Of a stretch of DNA of 64,000 bases, positions 8,637-17,004 are shown one piece after another. Position 1 is the stretch's first letter, and each line of letters opens with the position of its first letter. A program made the position numbers and the translations under genes. This DNA comes from Streptomyces lomondensis (GTDB lineage: Bacteria; Actinomycetota; Actinomycetes; Streptomycetales; Streptomycetaceae): the NCBI RefSeq assembly GCF_014651035.1, contig NZ_BMWC01000014.1, positions 91,306 through 155,305 on the forward strand, in the 5' to 3' direction. The notes beneath the pieces were generated by a model that saw only the letters and a program-made list of their open reading frames with translations, was not told where the DNA came from and made no database searches.

Positions 8637-8695
8637 GCAACCGTCCCGACCGGCTCAGCGGCCGTGCAGCCGTCCCGGACCGGCTCAGCGGCCGC
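8637..8695. repeat. Two tandem copies of a ~30-bp unit at the 3' end of the acyltransferase gene
   Basis: GCAACCGTCCCGACCGGCTC... at 8637-8665 is followed by a near-identical copy at 8666-8695. The second copy overlaps the last codons and stop of the GNAT/CelD gene, so the first copy duplicates the gene's 3' end outside the coding region. This looks like a small slippage duplication. Confidence 0.7.
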
Positions 8696-9770
8696 GCAGC
8701 CGCCCCGCCTCCGCCAGCGCCCGGGCGGCCGCACCGGCCAGACGGGGCCGGTTGCGCACGAAGCGGCGGGCGGCCCGTGCGGGCTCCCGCCCCAGCCAGT
8801 GGGCGGCTCCGCCCGGCACCGGCCGTACCACCGCCCCCTCGTACACCCGCAGATCACGGGTCTTGAGCGACTCCTTGTAACGGGCCGGGCCGCTGCCCAG
8901 GTCGACCGTCCCGATCCCGTCGGCCGCCGCGGCCTCCAGCATCCTCAGCTGGAGCACGAGACCGGGGGAGTACTTGGCGTAGGCGCGGTCGTAGGCCGGG
9001 AACCACCAGGACAGCACCGTGCGCGAGCGCAGGCCGAAGTGCGCGGCCACGGGCCGGTCCGCGGCGTACAGCACCGACAGCACCCCGCGGCACTCCGGCT
9101 CCTCGCTCTCCCCGAGCAGGCCCACCAGCCGCGTGATCCACTCCTGCGCGAACCGGTCCCGCCGGCCGGTCCGCCGGTACTGCGCCGACTTCCAGCCCAT
9201 CAGCGCCCGCAGCGCGCCGGGGTCCCGGGCGTCGTACACGAACCGCACCTCGCCGACCTGCCGGGCCAGCTTGCGCTCCTTGGCCAGGGTCTGTCTGAGG
9301 AAGCTCGGCGACGTCGCGCGCAGCCGCTCGGTGTACCGCTCGAACCCCCCGGCGAGGTCGACGACCGGGGAGGCGAGCTCCTCGGCCGCGTACGGCACGA
9401 ACGCCCCCTGGCCGGCCTCGAGGTTGTCGAACTCCCAGGACGACAACGCGCAGGCCCGCAGCAGCCCGCGGGCGTCGAGCCGGATCCCGGGGCGTAACAC
9501 GGCCCCCTGACTGTCCGACACCCCGAGGCCGATGGCCCGGCCCTGGCCCAGGGGCCCTCTCTCGTACGGGAAGAACCCGACCGGCGAGCCGTCGTCCTGG
9601 AGCACCGCCACCCGGGCCCCCGGCCTGACCCGCCCCACCGCCACGGTGAACGCCGGGTCGAGAAAGGGATTCGCCGGGGCCGCGGACTCCGTCCGTATCT
9701 CCCGCCACATCTTCTGGTCGTTCGGGCTCAGTTCGTCCGGCCTCAGAACGAGAACGCGCTTTCCAGGCAC
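8685..9770 (-). CDS. CelD/BcsL-like GNAT-fold acyltransferase (FemAB-like)
   Basis: 361 residues, cytoplasmic. The C-terminal half (residues about 150-310) has the Acetyltransf_6 pattern: FLRQTLAKERKLARQ, SAQYRRTGRRDRFAQEW, GVLSVLYAADRPVAAHFGLRS, LSWWFPAYDRAYAKYSPGLVL and DLGSGPARYKESLKTRD. These enzymes transfer acyl groups, often during exopolysaccharide or cell-envelope assembly; the substrate here is unknown. GTG 9770 is chosen since AGGAGG lies about 5 nt upstream. An in-frame TTA (codon 92, bases 9495-9497) predicts bldA-dependent translation. No polysaccharide genes are adjacent. Confidence 0.85.
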   Translation of the reverse strand: MPGKRVLVLRPDELSPNDQKMWREIRTESAAPANPFLDPAFTVAVGRVRPGARVAVLQDDGSPVGFFPYERGPLGQGRAIGLGVSDSQGAVLRPGIRLDARGLLRACALSSWEFDNLEAGQGAFVPYAAEELASPVVDLAGGFERYTERLRATSPSFLRQTLAKERKLARQVGEVRFVYDARDPGALRALMGWKSAQYRRTGRRDRFAQEWITRLVGLLGESEEPECRGVLSVLYAADRPVAAHFGLRSRTVLSWWFPAYDRAYAKYSPGLVLQLRMLEAAAADGIGTVDLGSGPARYKESLKTRDLRVYEGAVVRPVPGGAAHWLGREPARAARRFVRNRPRLAGAAARALAEAGRLRGR

Positions 9771-9885
9771 ATCTGCCTCCTGTGTCGTCGGCTTGGGGAC
9801 ACACGAAGGCCTGCACAACACCGCGTACCGGCACCAGGCAGTACTCGGGCCGCACGGCGCAGGCCCTGGTCGGTACTGCCGTCAC

Positions 9886-10275
9886 TCAGCAGCGAAACGT
9901 CTGTAGCTCCACGGCGTTCGGGGCGGCCCCGACCGCCCCCGGACACCGGGGCGTTCCCGCCGCGCGGCTGCCCGTACCGCCCCGGTCCACCACGGGCGCC
10001 CCGGTCACCACCGCGCCCGCCCCGGCCGCTCCGGCGGCCCGCGGCGTCCGCGCCGCCGGCTGCCGGGCCGACGGCTCCTCCTCGCACGGACAGGGCTCGT
10101 CCGCCCCTTCGGCCCCGGCGCCCGCAGCCGCACCCGGCTCCGCGGCGTCCACCTCCACGGCCGCCGCGACCCCGGCCTGCGCCGCGCGCCCGCCGGGCGC
10201 GAATCCCGGGACGACGAGATGCAGCAACAGCAGGCAGGCCACCAGCCCCACCGCTGCCGCCCGTCGTCGCACCAT
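9886..10275 (-). CDS. Hypothetical secreted or membrane-tethered small protein
   Basis: 129 residues. The basic start MVRRR, a hydrophobic stretch (AAAVGLVACLLLLHLVVPGFA) and then Ala/Gly/Glu-rich sequence suggest a signal peptide or single anchor. A CPCEE cluster near residue 65 and a C-terminal Cys stand out. ATG 10275 has AGGGG a few bases upstream. The body is low complexity and I recognise no family. It is divergent from the HEAT-repeat gene. Confidence 0.5.
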   Translation of the reverse strand: MVRRRAAAVGLVACLLLLHLVVPGFAPGGRAAQAGVAAAVEVDAAEPGAAAGAGAEGADEPCPCEEEPSARQPAARTPRAAGAAGAGAVVTGAPVVDRGGTGSRAAGTPRCPGAVGAAPNAVELQTFRC

Positions 10276-10570
10276 CAGACCCCTGACTCGTGTCTCGGCC
10301 GGGGGAGGAGGGAGTGCTGCGGCCCACAGGGCCGGCGCCGGACCAGACCCCCGACACGGCCGGCTGCGCCTTCCAGTAGGCCGAGCCCGTCCCGCCCCGT
10401 CAAGCCCTGGTGAGACGATTCGCCCCGTTCGGCCGGTTGCCGCCGAAAACCAACGGAAAGCGCTCCCGTCGAACACCGCATCCCCAGCCCCACCCGGCCT
10501 CTTCCCGACCAGGCCGGCCGCTACGGAAAACCCCTGCGGCCGGCCCTCGCCGCACGGATAGGGTCGCGCC

Positions 10571-12541
10571 ATGTGGGAGGGGCTCGACGAGGTCGACTGG
10601 GCAGGACTGGAGCACAACTACGGGTCCGCCCGGGACCTGTCCGGTCTGCTGCGCCGGTGCGCGCGGCCACCGGCCGACCAGGCCGAGTACGCGGCGGAGG
10701 AGGTGCTCAACCTGCTCTTCCACCAAGGCGGATGGATCTGTTCCGCCGCCCCGGCCGCGCTGCCGTTCCTGCTCCGCCTCGCCGCGCACCCGGACGTGCC
10801 GTGCCGTCGTACGGTGCTGGACCTCGTGTCGATGCTCGCCGCGGAGGCCGCCCAGGTCCCCGCACGCTCCAAGGACCCCGGCTGGGCCCCCGCGTGGGAA
10901 CGGGCACTGCCCGACGTGCTCGCCCTGCTGGCCGACCCCGACCCGCGGATCCGCCGGGGAGCGGCCGACACGATCGCCGACTGCGAAAGCCCCGGCGAGG
11001 CCACCCTGCCCGCCCTCCTGCGGTGCTGGCACACCGAGGACGACCTGGCGACCCGCCTGGACCTCGTCCTCGCCCTGGGCCGCTCGGCCCTCCGGGAGCC
11101 CGCCGGTGCCCGGGCGGCCGAAGCGCTCGCCCTGGTCCGCGGACTCCTCGGCCATCCGGAGCCGCAACTGCGCCTGGCGGCCGTGCAGGTCCTGGCGGTG
11201 AGTGACCCGGACCTGCCGACGCGGGCCCTGGACGACCTGCTGGTAGCGGTCCGGGATCCGAGCGTGGCGGTGTGGCGGCACACCAGTTCCGTCGAGAACG
11301 GGACGATGGGGGTCCAGCACTGGACCGCCGGGCTCTTCCCCGGCGCGTCCGCCACGTTCGTGCGGGGCCTGCTGGCCGACCACCCGGACCCGGAGCACAG
11401 GATCGGCGCGCTGGCGCAGGCGGGCGAACTGCTGGTCAAGTGGCGCTCTCCGGCCCGCGATCTGCTGCCGGCCCTCGCGGCCCGGCTGGACGACCCGGTC
11501 GCGGAGGTCAGGTACCGGGCGGCCGAACTCCTGGCCTGCCTCGGCCCGTCGGCCGCCGCCCACGCCGACGCGGTCGCCGGCCTGCTGGACGACGACGCCG
11601 CCCGGACCGCCCGGGCGGGGGAGACGGTCGCCGACGCGGCCCTGTGGGCGCTGGCCCGGATGAACGACCCGCGCTGCCTGCCCGGCCTGATCGCCTGCCT
11701 GGCGGGTGCGCCGTCGGGCTTCCCGCCCGCCGCCCAGTACTTCGGCGGCGACTTCCACCACCCGTCCCTGCCCGCCCTCCACGAAGCGCTCGTCCTGCTG
11801 CCGGACCACGCCGGCACGCTGGTGCCGGCGGTCTGCGACCGGCTCGGCACCGCCACCGACCCTCGCGTGCGGAACGGCCTCGCCGAGGTGCTCGCCGCAT
11901 GGGGGCCCGCGGCGGAAGCGGCGGTTCCACGGCTGACCGGACTGCTGGAGGACGAGCGGACCTGGGCGTCGGCCGCGACGGCCCTGGCGGGCATCGGCGT
12001 CGCGGACACCGCCGCCCGCGACCTGCTGCTCACGCGCACGGCGACCGGCGGCGCGGACGCCGAACTCGCCGCCTGGGCCTACTGGCGGCTGGGAGGCGAG
12101 CCCGGACCGGCCCTGGCCGTGCTGGGCCCCGCGGCGACGGAGGGCGACCACCCCCACCCGGCCCTGCGCAAGCTCGCCGACCTGGGCCCGCACGCCGCCG
12201 GCCACGCCGACCGGTTGCGCCGGCTCACCACCGCCTCGGACGCCTGGACCAGGGTGCGGGCCGCGCACGCCCTGTGGGCCGCCACCGGCGACACCGCCCA
12301 CACGCTCGAGCCCCTGCTGGCGGCCGTCCGCCCCCTGGCCGAGGGCATCTGTCTGCCGGTCATGCTCCCCGCCGTGCGCTGCCTGACCCTGATGGGCCGC
12401 GCCGCCCGGCCCGCCGCGCACCTGCTGAGCGCCGTGCCCGCCCTGGACGAACGCCTGCGCTTCGGCGGCGGCCGGCGCGCCTTCACCGACGACGAGTCCC
12501 TCCGCGCGGCGGTCGACGACCTCCTCGCCGCGGCCTCCTGA
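10571..12541 (+). CDS. HEAT-repeat protein (656 aa)
   Basis: This is an alpha-solenoid over nearly the whole length, with repeated units such as LLADPDPRIRRGAADTIADC, LLGHPEPQLRLAAVQVLA, LDDPVAEVRYRAAELLACLG and ATDPRVRNGLAEVLAAWG. The N-terminus (MWEGLDEVDWAGLEHNYGSA) with EEVLNLLFHQGG is a conserved lead-in I associate with a family of actinobacterial HEAT proteins. There is no signal peptide, TM or catalytic domain. It is presumably a protein-binding scaffold with unknown partner. ATG 10571 is the first in-frame start, although its ribosome site is weak. A smaller HEAT protein lies at 26142. Confidence 0.85.
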   Translation: MWEGLDEVDWAGLEHNYGSARDLSGLLRRCARPPADQAEYAAEEVLNLLFHQGGWICSAAPAALPFLLRLAAHPDVPCRRTVLDLVSMLAAEAAQVPARSKDPGWAPAWERALPDVLALLADPDPRIRRGAADTIADCESPGEATLPALLRCWHTEDDLATRLDLVLALGRSALREPAGARAAEALALVRGLLGHPEPQLRLAAVQVLAVSDPDLPTRALDDLLVAVRDPSVAVWRHTSSVENGTMGVQHWTAGLFPGASATFVRGLLADHPDPEHRIGALAQAGELLVKWRSPARDLLPALAARLDDPVAEVRYRAAELLACLGPSAAAHADAVAGLLDDDAARTARAGETVADAALWALARMNDPRCLPGLIACLAGAPSGFPPAAQYFGGDFHHPSLPALHEALVLLPDHAGTLVPAVCDRLGTATDPRVRNGLAEVLAAWGPAAEAAVPRLTGLLEDERTWASAATALAGIGVADTAARDLLLTRTATGGADAELAAWAYWRLGGEPGPALAVLGPAATEGDHPHPALRKLADLGPHAAGHADRLRRLTTASDAWTRVRAAHALWAATGDTAHTLEPLLAAVRPLAEGICLPVMLPAVRCLTLMGRAARPAAHLLSAVPALDERLRFGGGRRAFTDDESLRAAVDDLLAAAS

Positions 12542-12545
12542 CCGG

Positions 12546-13229
12546 TCAGCCGCCGAGGCTCAGCACCTCGGCCGGCTTCGGCGGCCGGATGTCGAGGGGC
12601 TCGCCGAAGCCGCTGAACGACGTGGTGGTGTGCTGCGCACCGCTCTTGTAGACCGTCTTCAGCAGATACGGCTCGCCTTCCTCGGCCACGTAGAAGGTGT
12701 AGGTCCCTTCCTTGTCCGCCTTGTCGGTCACGATCAGCTCGACGGGCTTCGTGCCCCCGACGCGGGTGGATCCGCCCTTCTTCGCCGTGCCGAAGGAGTC
12801 GAAGGGCCGCTCGCAGGAGGTGAGACCGTCACCGGTGCTCACCGGGTCCACCGGCGTCTTCACCCACAGCTTCTGCTCGCCGGTGAGGCCCGGGTTGTTC
12901 TTCCACTTCTGCAGGTAGGCCCGGTTCGGGCGGACGTAGTCGGTGCCGCCCAGGCGGACCTGCTCCAGGGCGCCGCCGCCGGGCCAGGTGGTCCTGGACC
13001 GGCACCGGCTGCCGAGGTCGGTCACGAGGTGGCTGGTGACCGTGCCGCTCGTGGTGCGGTTGGCGATGTCGACGGTGACGGAGTCCAGCTTCCGCATCGT
13101 CGCGTTGGCCTCGTCGAGGATGTCGCCGGCGGACCTGTCCTCGCGGGCGTCGCCGGCGCCGCACCCGGCCAGGGCCGCGGCCGCCAGCAGGCACAGCGCG
13201 GTCGTCGTCACGGTAGCCATGGCCCGCAC
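12546..13229 (-). CDS. Lipoprotein, LppX/LprG-like
   Basis: 227 residues. The lipobox LAGC is at about residues 20-23 after a short hydrophobic signal, giving a lipid-anchored protein outside the membrane. The mature part (ILDEANATMRKLDSVTVDIAN, then DYVRPNRAYLQKWKN and TYTFYVAEEGEPYLLKTVYKS) resembles the LolA-like fold of actinobacterial LppX/LprG proteins. These bind lipids or act in envelope assembly. GTG 13229 follows a GGGGGG stretch; ATG 13220 is an alternative. It is convergent with the HEAT gene, only 4 bp apart. Confidence 0.8.
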   Translation of the reverse strand: MRAMATVTTTALCLLAAAALAGCGAGDAREDRSAGDILDEANATMRKLDSVTVDIANRTTSGTVTSHLVTDLGSRCRSRTTWPGGGALEQVRLGGTDYVRPNRAYLQKWKNNPGLTGEQKLWVKTPVDPVSTGDGLTSCERPFDSFGTAKKGGSTRVGGTKPVELIVTDKADKEGTYTFYVAEEGEPYLLKTVYKSGAQHTTTSFSGFGEPLDIRPPKPAEVLSLGG

Positions 13230-13293
13230 GGAGCCCCCCTGTTGTTCGTGTCGGCCGGTGATCAGCAAGGGAGCCTACTCGCCCGCCTCCGCG

Positions 13294-14322
13294 CTACGCG
13301 CCGTCACCGGTCGCACGGACCAGCTCGATGGCCCTGCCCAGGGTGTCGAGCCGGTCGGCGAGCGTCTCGCCGGCCGGGTAGAGGCGGACGGTGTCCACCC
13401 CGGCCTCCCGCCAGACGCGCAGCCGTCGCCGCACCATCTCCTCGGTGCCGATGAGCGTGGTGGCCAGCACCATCTCGTCGGTGACCAGACCGGCGGCGCC
13501 GTCGCGGTCGCCCGACTGCCAGCGCTCCCGTACCTCCGCGGCGGCCTCGGCCCAGCCCTGGCGGCTGTAGGCCCGGTGGTAGAAGTTGGTCGACGCGGAA
13601 CCCATGCCGCCCAGACTGAAGGCGAGTTCCCTCTTCCGTCCGGCGACCATGGCGCCCAGTTCCTCCTCGTCCCGGGCGAACCCGACCTCGGCCCCTTGGC
13701 AGACGTCGAACCCGGCACGCCCGCGGCCGGCGGCGGCCAGGCCCTCGTCCAGCGGGGCGAAGTAGGCCTGCGCCGCGCCCTCCGGTACGAAGCTGGTGCC
13801 TAGCCAGCCGTCCGCGACCCGGCCGGTCAGCCGCAGCATGGCGGGCGACAGCGCGGCCAGGTAGACGGGCACGGGGTGCTCGGCGCGCACGGACAGGCGC
13901 ATCGGCACCGCCTCCCCGCCGGGCAGCGGAATCGTGAACTCGTAGCCCGAGTAGGAGATCTTTCCGCCCGCGAACACCTGCCGCACGATCTCCACCGTCT
14001 CGCGCATCCGCGCCAGGGGACGGGCGAACGGCACCCCGTGCAGCCCCTCCATCACCTGCGGGCCGGACGGCCCCAGACCCAGCAGGAAACGCCCGCCCGA
14101 CAGGTTGGACAGGGTGATGGCCGTCTGGGCGAGCGCCACCGGTGTGCGCGTGCCGACCTGCATGACGGCGGAGCCGAGCAGCATCCGTTCCGCCCTCACC
14201 GCGCTGAGCGGCCTCGCCACCCAGCAGACGTCGAGGCCCAGCTTCTCCGCCTCGACGACGAAGTCGGCCTGCCGGGACCAGGAGCCGAGGGCCGCCGCCT
14301 CGACGGTCGTCGCCGTCCGCAT
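13294..14322 (-). CDS. F420-dependent LLM-class oxidoreductase
   Basis: A 342-residue bacterial-luciferase-like TIM barrel. Family signatures include LGSAVMQVGTRTPVALAQTAITLSNLSGGRFLLGLGPSGPQV, then RETVEIVRQVFAGGKISYSG and PVYLAALSPAMLRLTGRVADGWLG. The set resembles F420-dependent rather than FMN members; the substrate is unknown. The ATG overlaps the stop of the upstream SRPBCC gene (TGATG), so the two are translationally coupled and probably act together. Confidence 0.88.
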   Translation of the reverse strand: MRTATTVEAAALGSWSRQADFVVEAEKLGLDVCWVARPLSAVRAERMLLGSAVMQVGTRTPVALAQTAITLSNLSGGRFLLGLGPSGPQVMEGLHGVPFARPLARMRETVEIVRQVFAGGKISYSGYEFTIPLPGGEAVPMRLSVRAEHPVPVYLAALSPAMLRLTGRVADGWLGTSFVPEGAAQAYFAPLDEGLAAAGRGRAGFDVCQGAEVGFARDEEELGAMVAGRKRELAFSLGGMGSASTNFYHRAYSRQGWAEAAAEVRERWQSGDRDGAAGLVTDEMVLATTLIGTEEMVRRRLRVWREAGVDTVRLYPAGETLADRLDTLGRAIELVRATGDGA

Positions 14323-14828
14323 CACGCCTCCGCCCGCTGCCTGATGTGCTCCAGCGTGGCGGTCATGCCCCGCTCGAACTCCCGCAGCCTCACGAACACG
14401 ATCTTCTGCTCCTTCTCCGGCATGGCGTCGATCGCGAGGGAGAGGCCGGAGCGGCCGGGCCCCATCCGCATCCACTGCGACAACTCGGTCCCGCCGTCCC
14501 GGGGTTCGAGGCGGAACCGCCAGACCGCACCGGGCTCGTCCGGATCCCCGACGGCCCAGGAGAAGACCCGCTGGGGGTCGTACGCGACGACCGTGGACGT
14601 CGTCTCCCACTCGCCGAGCGCCTCGTGCCGGTTGCGGCCGGCGAACCGGGCCCCGACGGCCGGCCCGGCGGCTCCGTCCAGCCACCGCACCGACTGCAAC
14701 TCCGCGCTCAGCTCCGGCATCCCCGTCACATCCGACACCAGCTCCCACACCCTCCCCGGCGGGGCGGCGATCCACGTCGTCACCTCGACCGTCGGCTTGT
14801 CCGCGTACCGCGCGCCCGTCCACTCCAT
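14322..14828 (-). CDS. SRPBCC (START-like) family protein
   Basis: 168 residues forming a helix-grip fold for hydrophobic ligands. Features are VEVTTWIAAPPGRVWELVSDVTGMPELSAELQSVRW, RNRHEALGEWETTSTVVAYDP, RVFSWAVG and WRFRLEPRDGGTELSQWMRMG. Family members are polyketide cyclase-like or lipid-binding. GAGGAGG precedes ATG 14828. This is the first gene of a two-gene operon with the LLM oxidoreductase. A ligand-binding partner for a flavin/F420 enzyme is plausible but unproven. Confidence 0.85.
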   Translation of the reverse strand: MEWTGARYADKPTVEVTTWIAAPPGRVWELVSDVTGMPELSAELQSVRWLDGAAGPAVGARFAGRNRHEALGEWETTSTVVAYDPQRVFSWAVGDPDEPGAVWRFRLEPRDGGTELSQWMRMGPGRSGLSLAIDAMPEKEQKIVFVRLREFERGMTATLEHIRQRAEA

Positions 14829-15141
14829 CGCGTGCCGGCCTCCTCGACGACAGGGACTGGACAGCAGAGTTGCGTAATGAGACTCACTAGGTCAAGAGGG
14901 AGAGCCGCCAGGGGAGGGCCATGCGGGTGCCGATGTGCCCCGGCGCGCGGAACCGCGCCGGCGGGGCCGCGTACGCTACCGGTGGCTCCGCCCCGGGGGA
15001 TCTTCACGTCTGACGTGCTCGCCGACGGGGGAGCCATCAGGGATGGCGGTGGCCGGGCCGGTCCATGGGCGGGCACCATGGCACACGGCCGGGCGGGGCC
15101 TCACGGGTCCGCCCGCGCCTGCCTTCGAGCGGAGGGACGAG
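14829..15141. other. Divergent promoter region, 313 bp
   Basis: This lies between the SRPBCC and lipid-kinase starts. A less GC-rich patch around 14865-14900 contains TGAGACTCA (14878-14886), a short near-palindrome with 4-bp arms, upstream of the SRPBCC operon. No ORF with a ribosome site is visible. Confidence 0.4.
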
Positions 15142-16494
15142 ATGGGATCGGCGATGAGCGAGTGGTATCACCGCCGGCAGAGATGGGCCGCCAGGGGAGC
15201 CCTGGCCGCAGCCGCTTCGGCCGCGTTGCTGCCCCTCGTCGCCGGCGGTCTGGCGGGGCTGCTGCTGCTCGTGGCCGGCCTGGCGGGACTGGCCCTGACC
15301 GCGGCCGCGCTCTGGTGGGTCCTGTCCCGGCGCGGACCGGTGCGGATGGCGGCGGCCGCGCTGGCCGTCGCCGCGCCCGTCTGCCTCATCACCCTCTTCG
15401 CGACCGCGAACCTGCTCTGGGTGGTCTTCCTGTCCCTGCTGCTGTGGTGCGCGGCGGTCTGGAGCGGCCGCTACGCCCTGCGCAGCACCGGCCTGCGGCC
15501 GGTCCGGGTCAAGGAGTACCGCACTCCGCCGCCGCAGCGCCCCTTCCTCCTGCTCAACCCGCGCTCCGGCGGCGGCAAGGTCGAGAAGTTCGCCCTGAAG
15601 GAGAAGGCCGAGGCACTGGGCGCCCGGGTCGTCCTGCTCGACCCGGAGCAGCGCCAGGACGTCACCGCCCTCGCCCGGGACGCCGTGGCCGACGGGGCCG
15701 ACCTCCTGGGCGTCGCGGGCGGCGACGGCACCCAGGCCCTGGTCGCCGCCGTCGCGGCGGAACACGGGCTGCCGTTCCTCGTCATCGCGGCCGGCACGCG
15801 CAACCACTTCGCCATGGACCTGGGGCTGGACCGGGACGACCCGTCCCGGTGCCTCGACGCCCTGACCGACGGCGTCGAACTCCGGGTCGACCTCGGGTTC
15901 GCCGACGACCGCCCGTTCGTCAACAACGCGTCCTTCGGCGTCTACGGGGCCGTCGTCCAGAGCCCCGGCTACCGCGAGGACAAGGTGGGCGCGGCCCTGG
16001 AGCGGCTGCCCGAGCTGCTCACCCGGCAGCGCGGCCCGCGTCTGACCGCGAGCGCCGACGGTACGACGATCGCCGACCCGCAGGCCGTCCTCGTGAGCAA
16101 CAACCCCTACCGCATGGACGACCCGTTCGGCTTCGGCCGGCGCGAGCGGCTCAACTCCGGGCGGCTGGGCGTGCTCGCCGTCCGCGTGGACAGTGCCGTG
16201 GAAGCGGCCGAACTCCTGCTGTCCCCGCGCCCGGAGGGGCTCACGGTGCTCACCGCCCAGCACGTCGTCGTCCACGCCGACGCACCGCACCTGGAGGTCG
16301 GCCTCGACGGCGAGGCGCTCACCCTGCCCGCCCCCGTCCACTGCCGCATCGCGCGCCGGGCCCTGCGCGTCCGGGTGCCCCGTGACCGGCCCGGGGTCCC
16401 CGAGGCGCCGCCGCGCCTGGACTGGCGCCGGCTGCGCAAACTGGCGGCCGCCGTGAGCCGTACCGCCGCACCCTCCCGTTCCTGGCGTTCCTGA
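15142..16494 (+). CDS. Diacylglycerol kinase-like lipid kinase with N-terminal membrane segments
   Basis: 450 residues. Residues about 15-105 hold three to four hydrophobic helices. The kinase domain starts near 130 with RPFLLLNPRSGGGKVEKFAL. GVAGGDGTQALVAAVAAEHGLPFLVIAAGTRNHFAMDLGL carries the GGDGT nucleotide motif and the GTxNxFA motif. DLGFADDRPFVNNASFGVYGAVVQSPGYREDKVG and VSNNPYRM follow. The family phosphorylates diacylglycerol or related lipids (DagK/YegS/sphingosine-kinase fold). The TM segments would hold it at the membrane. ATG 15142 has GGAGGG upstream; an internal ATG (15154) is possible. It ends at a very strong terminator. Confidence 0.88.
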   Translation: MGSAMSEWYHRRQRWAARGALAAAASAALLPLVAGGLAGLLLLVAGLAGLALTAAALWWVLSRRGPVRMAAAALAVAAPVCLITLFATANLLWVVFLSLLLWCAAVWSGRYALRSTGLRPVRVKEYRTPPPQRPFLLLNPRSGGGKVEKFALKEKAEALGARVVLLDPEQRQDVTALARDAVADGADLLGVAGGDGTQALVAAVAAEHGLPFLVIAAGTRNHFAMDLGLDRDDPSRCLDALTDGVELRVDLGFADDRPFVNNASFGVYGAVVQSPGYREDKVGAALERLPELLTRQRGPRLTASADGTTIADPQAVLVSNNPYRMDDPFGFGRRERLNSGRLGVLAVRVDSAVEAAELLLSPRPEGLTVLTAQHVVVHADAPHLEVGLDGEALTLPAPVHCRIARRALRVRVPRDRPGVPEAPPRLDWRRLRKLAAAVSRTAAPSRSWRS

Positions 16495-16505
16495 GCACCG
16501 CACAC

Positions 16506-16541
16506 GAGGTCCCCCCTGCCGTTCCGCGCAGGGGGGACCTC
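16506..16541. terminator. Very strong bidirectional hairpin terminator
   Basis: Perfect 14-bp arms GAGGTCCCCCCTGC / GCAGGGGGGACCTC with an 8-nt loop, sitting between the convergent lipid-kinase and ABM-family genes. Confidence 0.9.
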
Positions 16542-16560
16542 GCATGTGCGCCGCCGGGCG

Positions 16561-16887
16561 CTACGCGCCCTTCGGCCCCGCCTGCTGCACGACCTCGAAG
16601 GACCAGAGGGTCGAGTCGCTCGCCGCGGGCCTGGGCCGCTCGCCGCCCTCGCCGCCGCCCTGGTGCGCGGCCTTCATCGGCCCTTCCATCCAGGCCTGGA
16701 ACGACTCCTCGTCGCGCCACCGGGTGTAGACGAGGTAGGTGTCGGTGCCCTCCACCGGGCGGAGGAGCTCGAACCACTCGAACCCGTCGGAGCCCTCCAC
16801 GGTGTGCGCGCGGGAGGCGAACCGCTTCTCCAGCGTCTCCCGCTGCTCGGCGGGCACGGTCAGTACGTTGATCTTGACTACGCTCAT
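16561..16887 (-). CDS. ABM-domain (antibiotic biosynthesis monooxygenase-like) protein
   Basis: 108 residues, one dimeric alpha/beta-barrel domain: VKINVLTVPAEQRETLEKRFASRAHTVEGSDGFEWFELLRPVEGTDTYLVYTRWRDEESFQAWMEGPMKAAH. Relatives include small cofactor-free monooxygenases and haem-degrading IsdG-type enzymes. In Streptomyces this version is a common stand-alone stress or housekeeping protein. ATG 16887 is the natural start. It is transcribed away from the epimerase gene across a shared 117-bp region with a perfect palindrome. Confidence 0.85.
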   Translation of the reverse strand: MSVVKINVLTVPAEQRETLEKRFASRAHTVEGSDGFEWFELLRPVEGTDTYLVYTRWRDEESFQAWMEGPMKAAHQGGGEGGERPRPAASDSTLWSFEVVQQAGPKGA

Positions 16888-16946
16888 GGCCCCATCTTGC
16901 CCGACGGCACGTCCGCCCCGTCCGAGCCCCCGCCCCTCCCGGATGT

Positions 16947-16975
16947 TTTGAACGCGTTCAAATATGGGCTAGGGT
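16947..16975 (+). promoter_or_regulatory. Perfect 16-bp palindromic operator with overlapping promoter
   Basis: TTTGAACGCGTTCAAA (16947-16962) is a perfect palindrome of the kind bound by TetR-family repressors. It contains TTGAAC as a possible -35, followed after 16 nt by TAGGGT (16970-16975) as a possible -10, placing the transcript start shortly before the epimerase gene. The site could also affect the divergent ABM gene. No regulator is encoded next door. Confidence 0.65.
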
Positions 16976-17004
16976 CGCTCTCACACGTCGAGGGGGAGGC
17001 CTTC

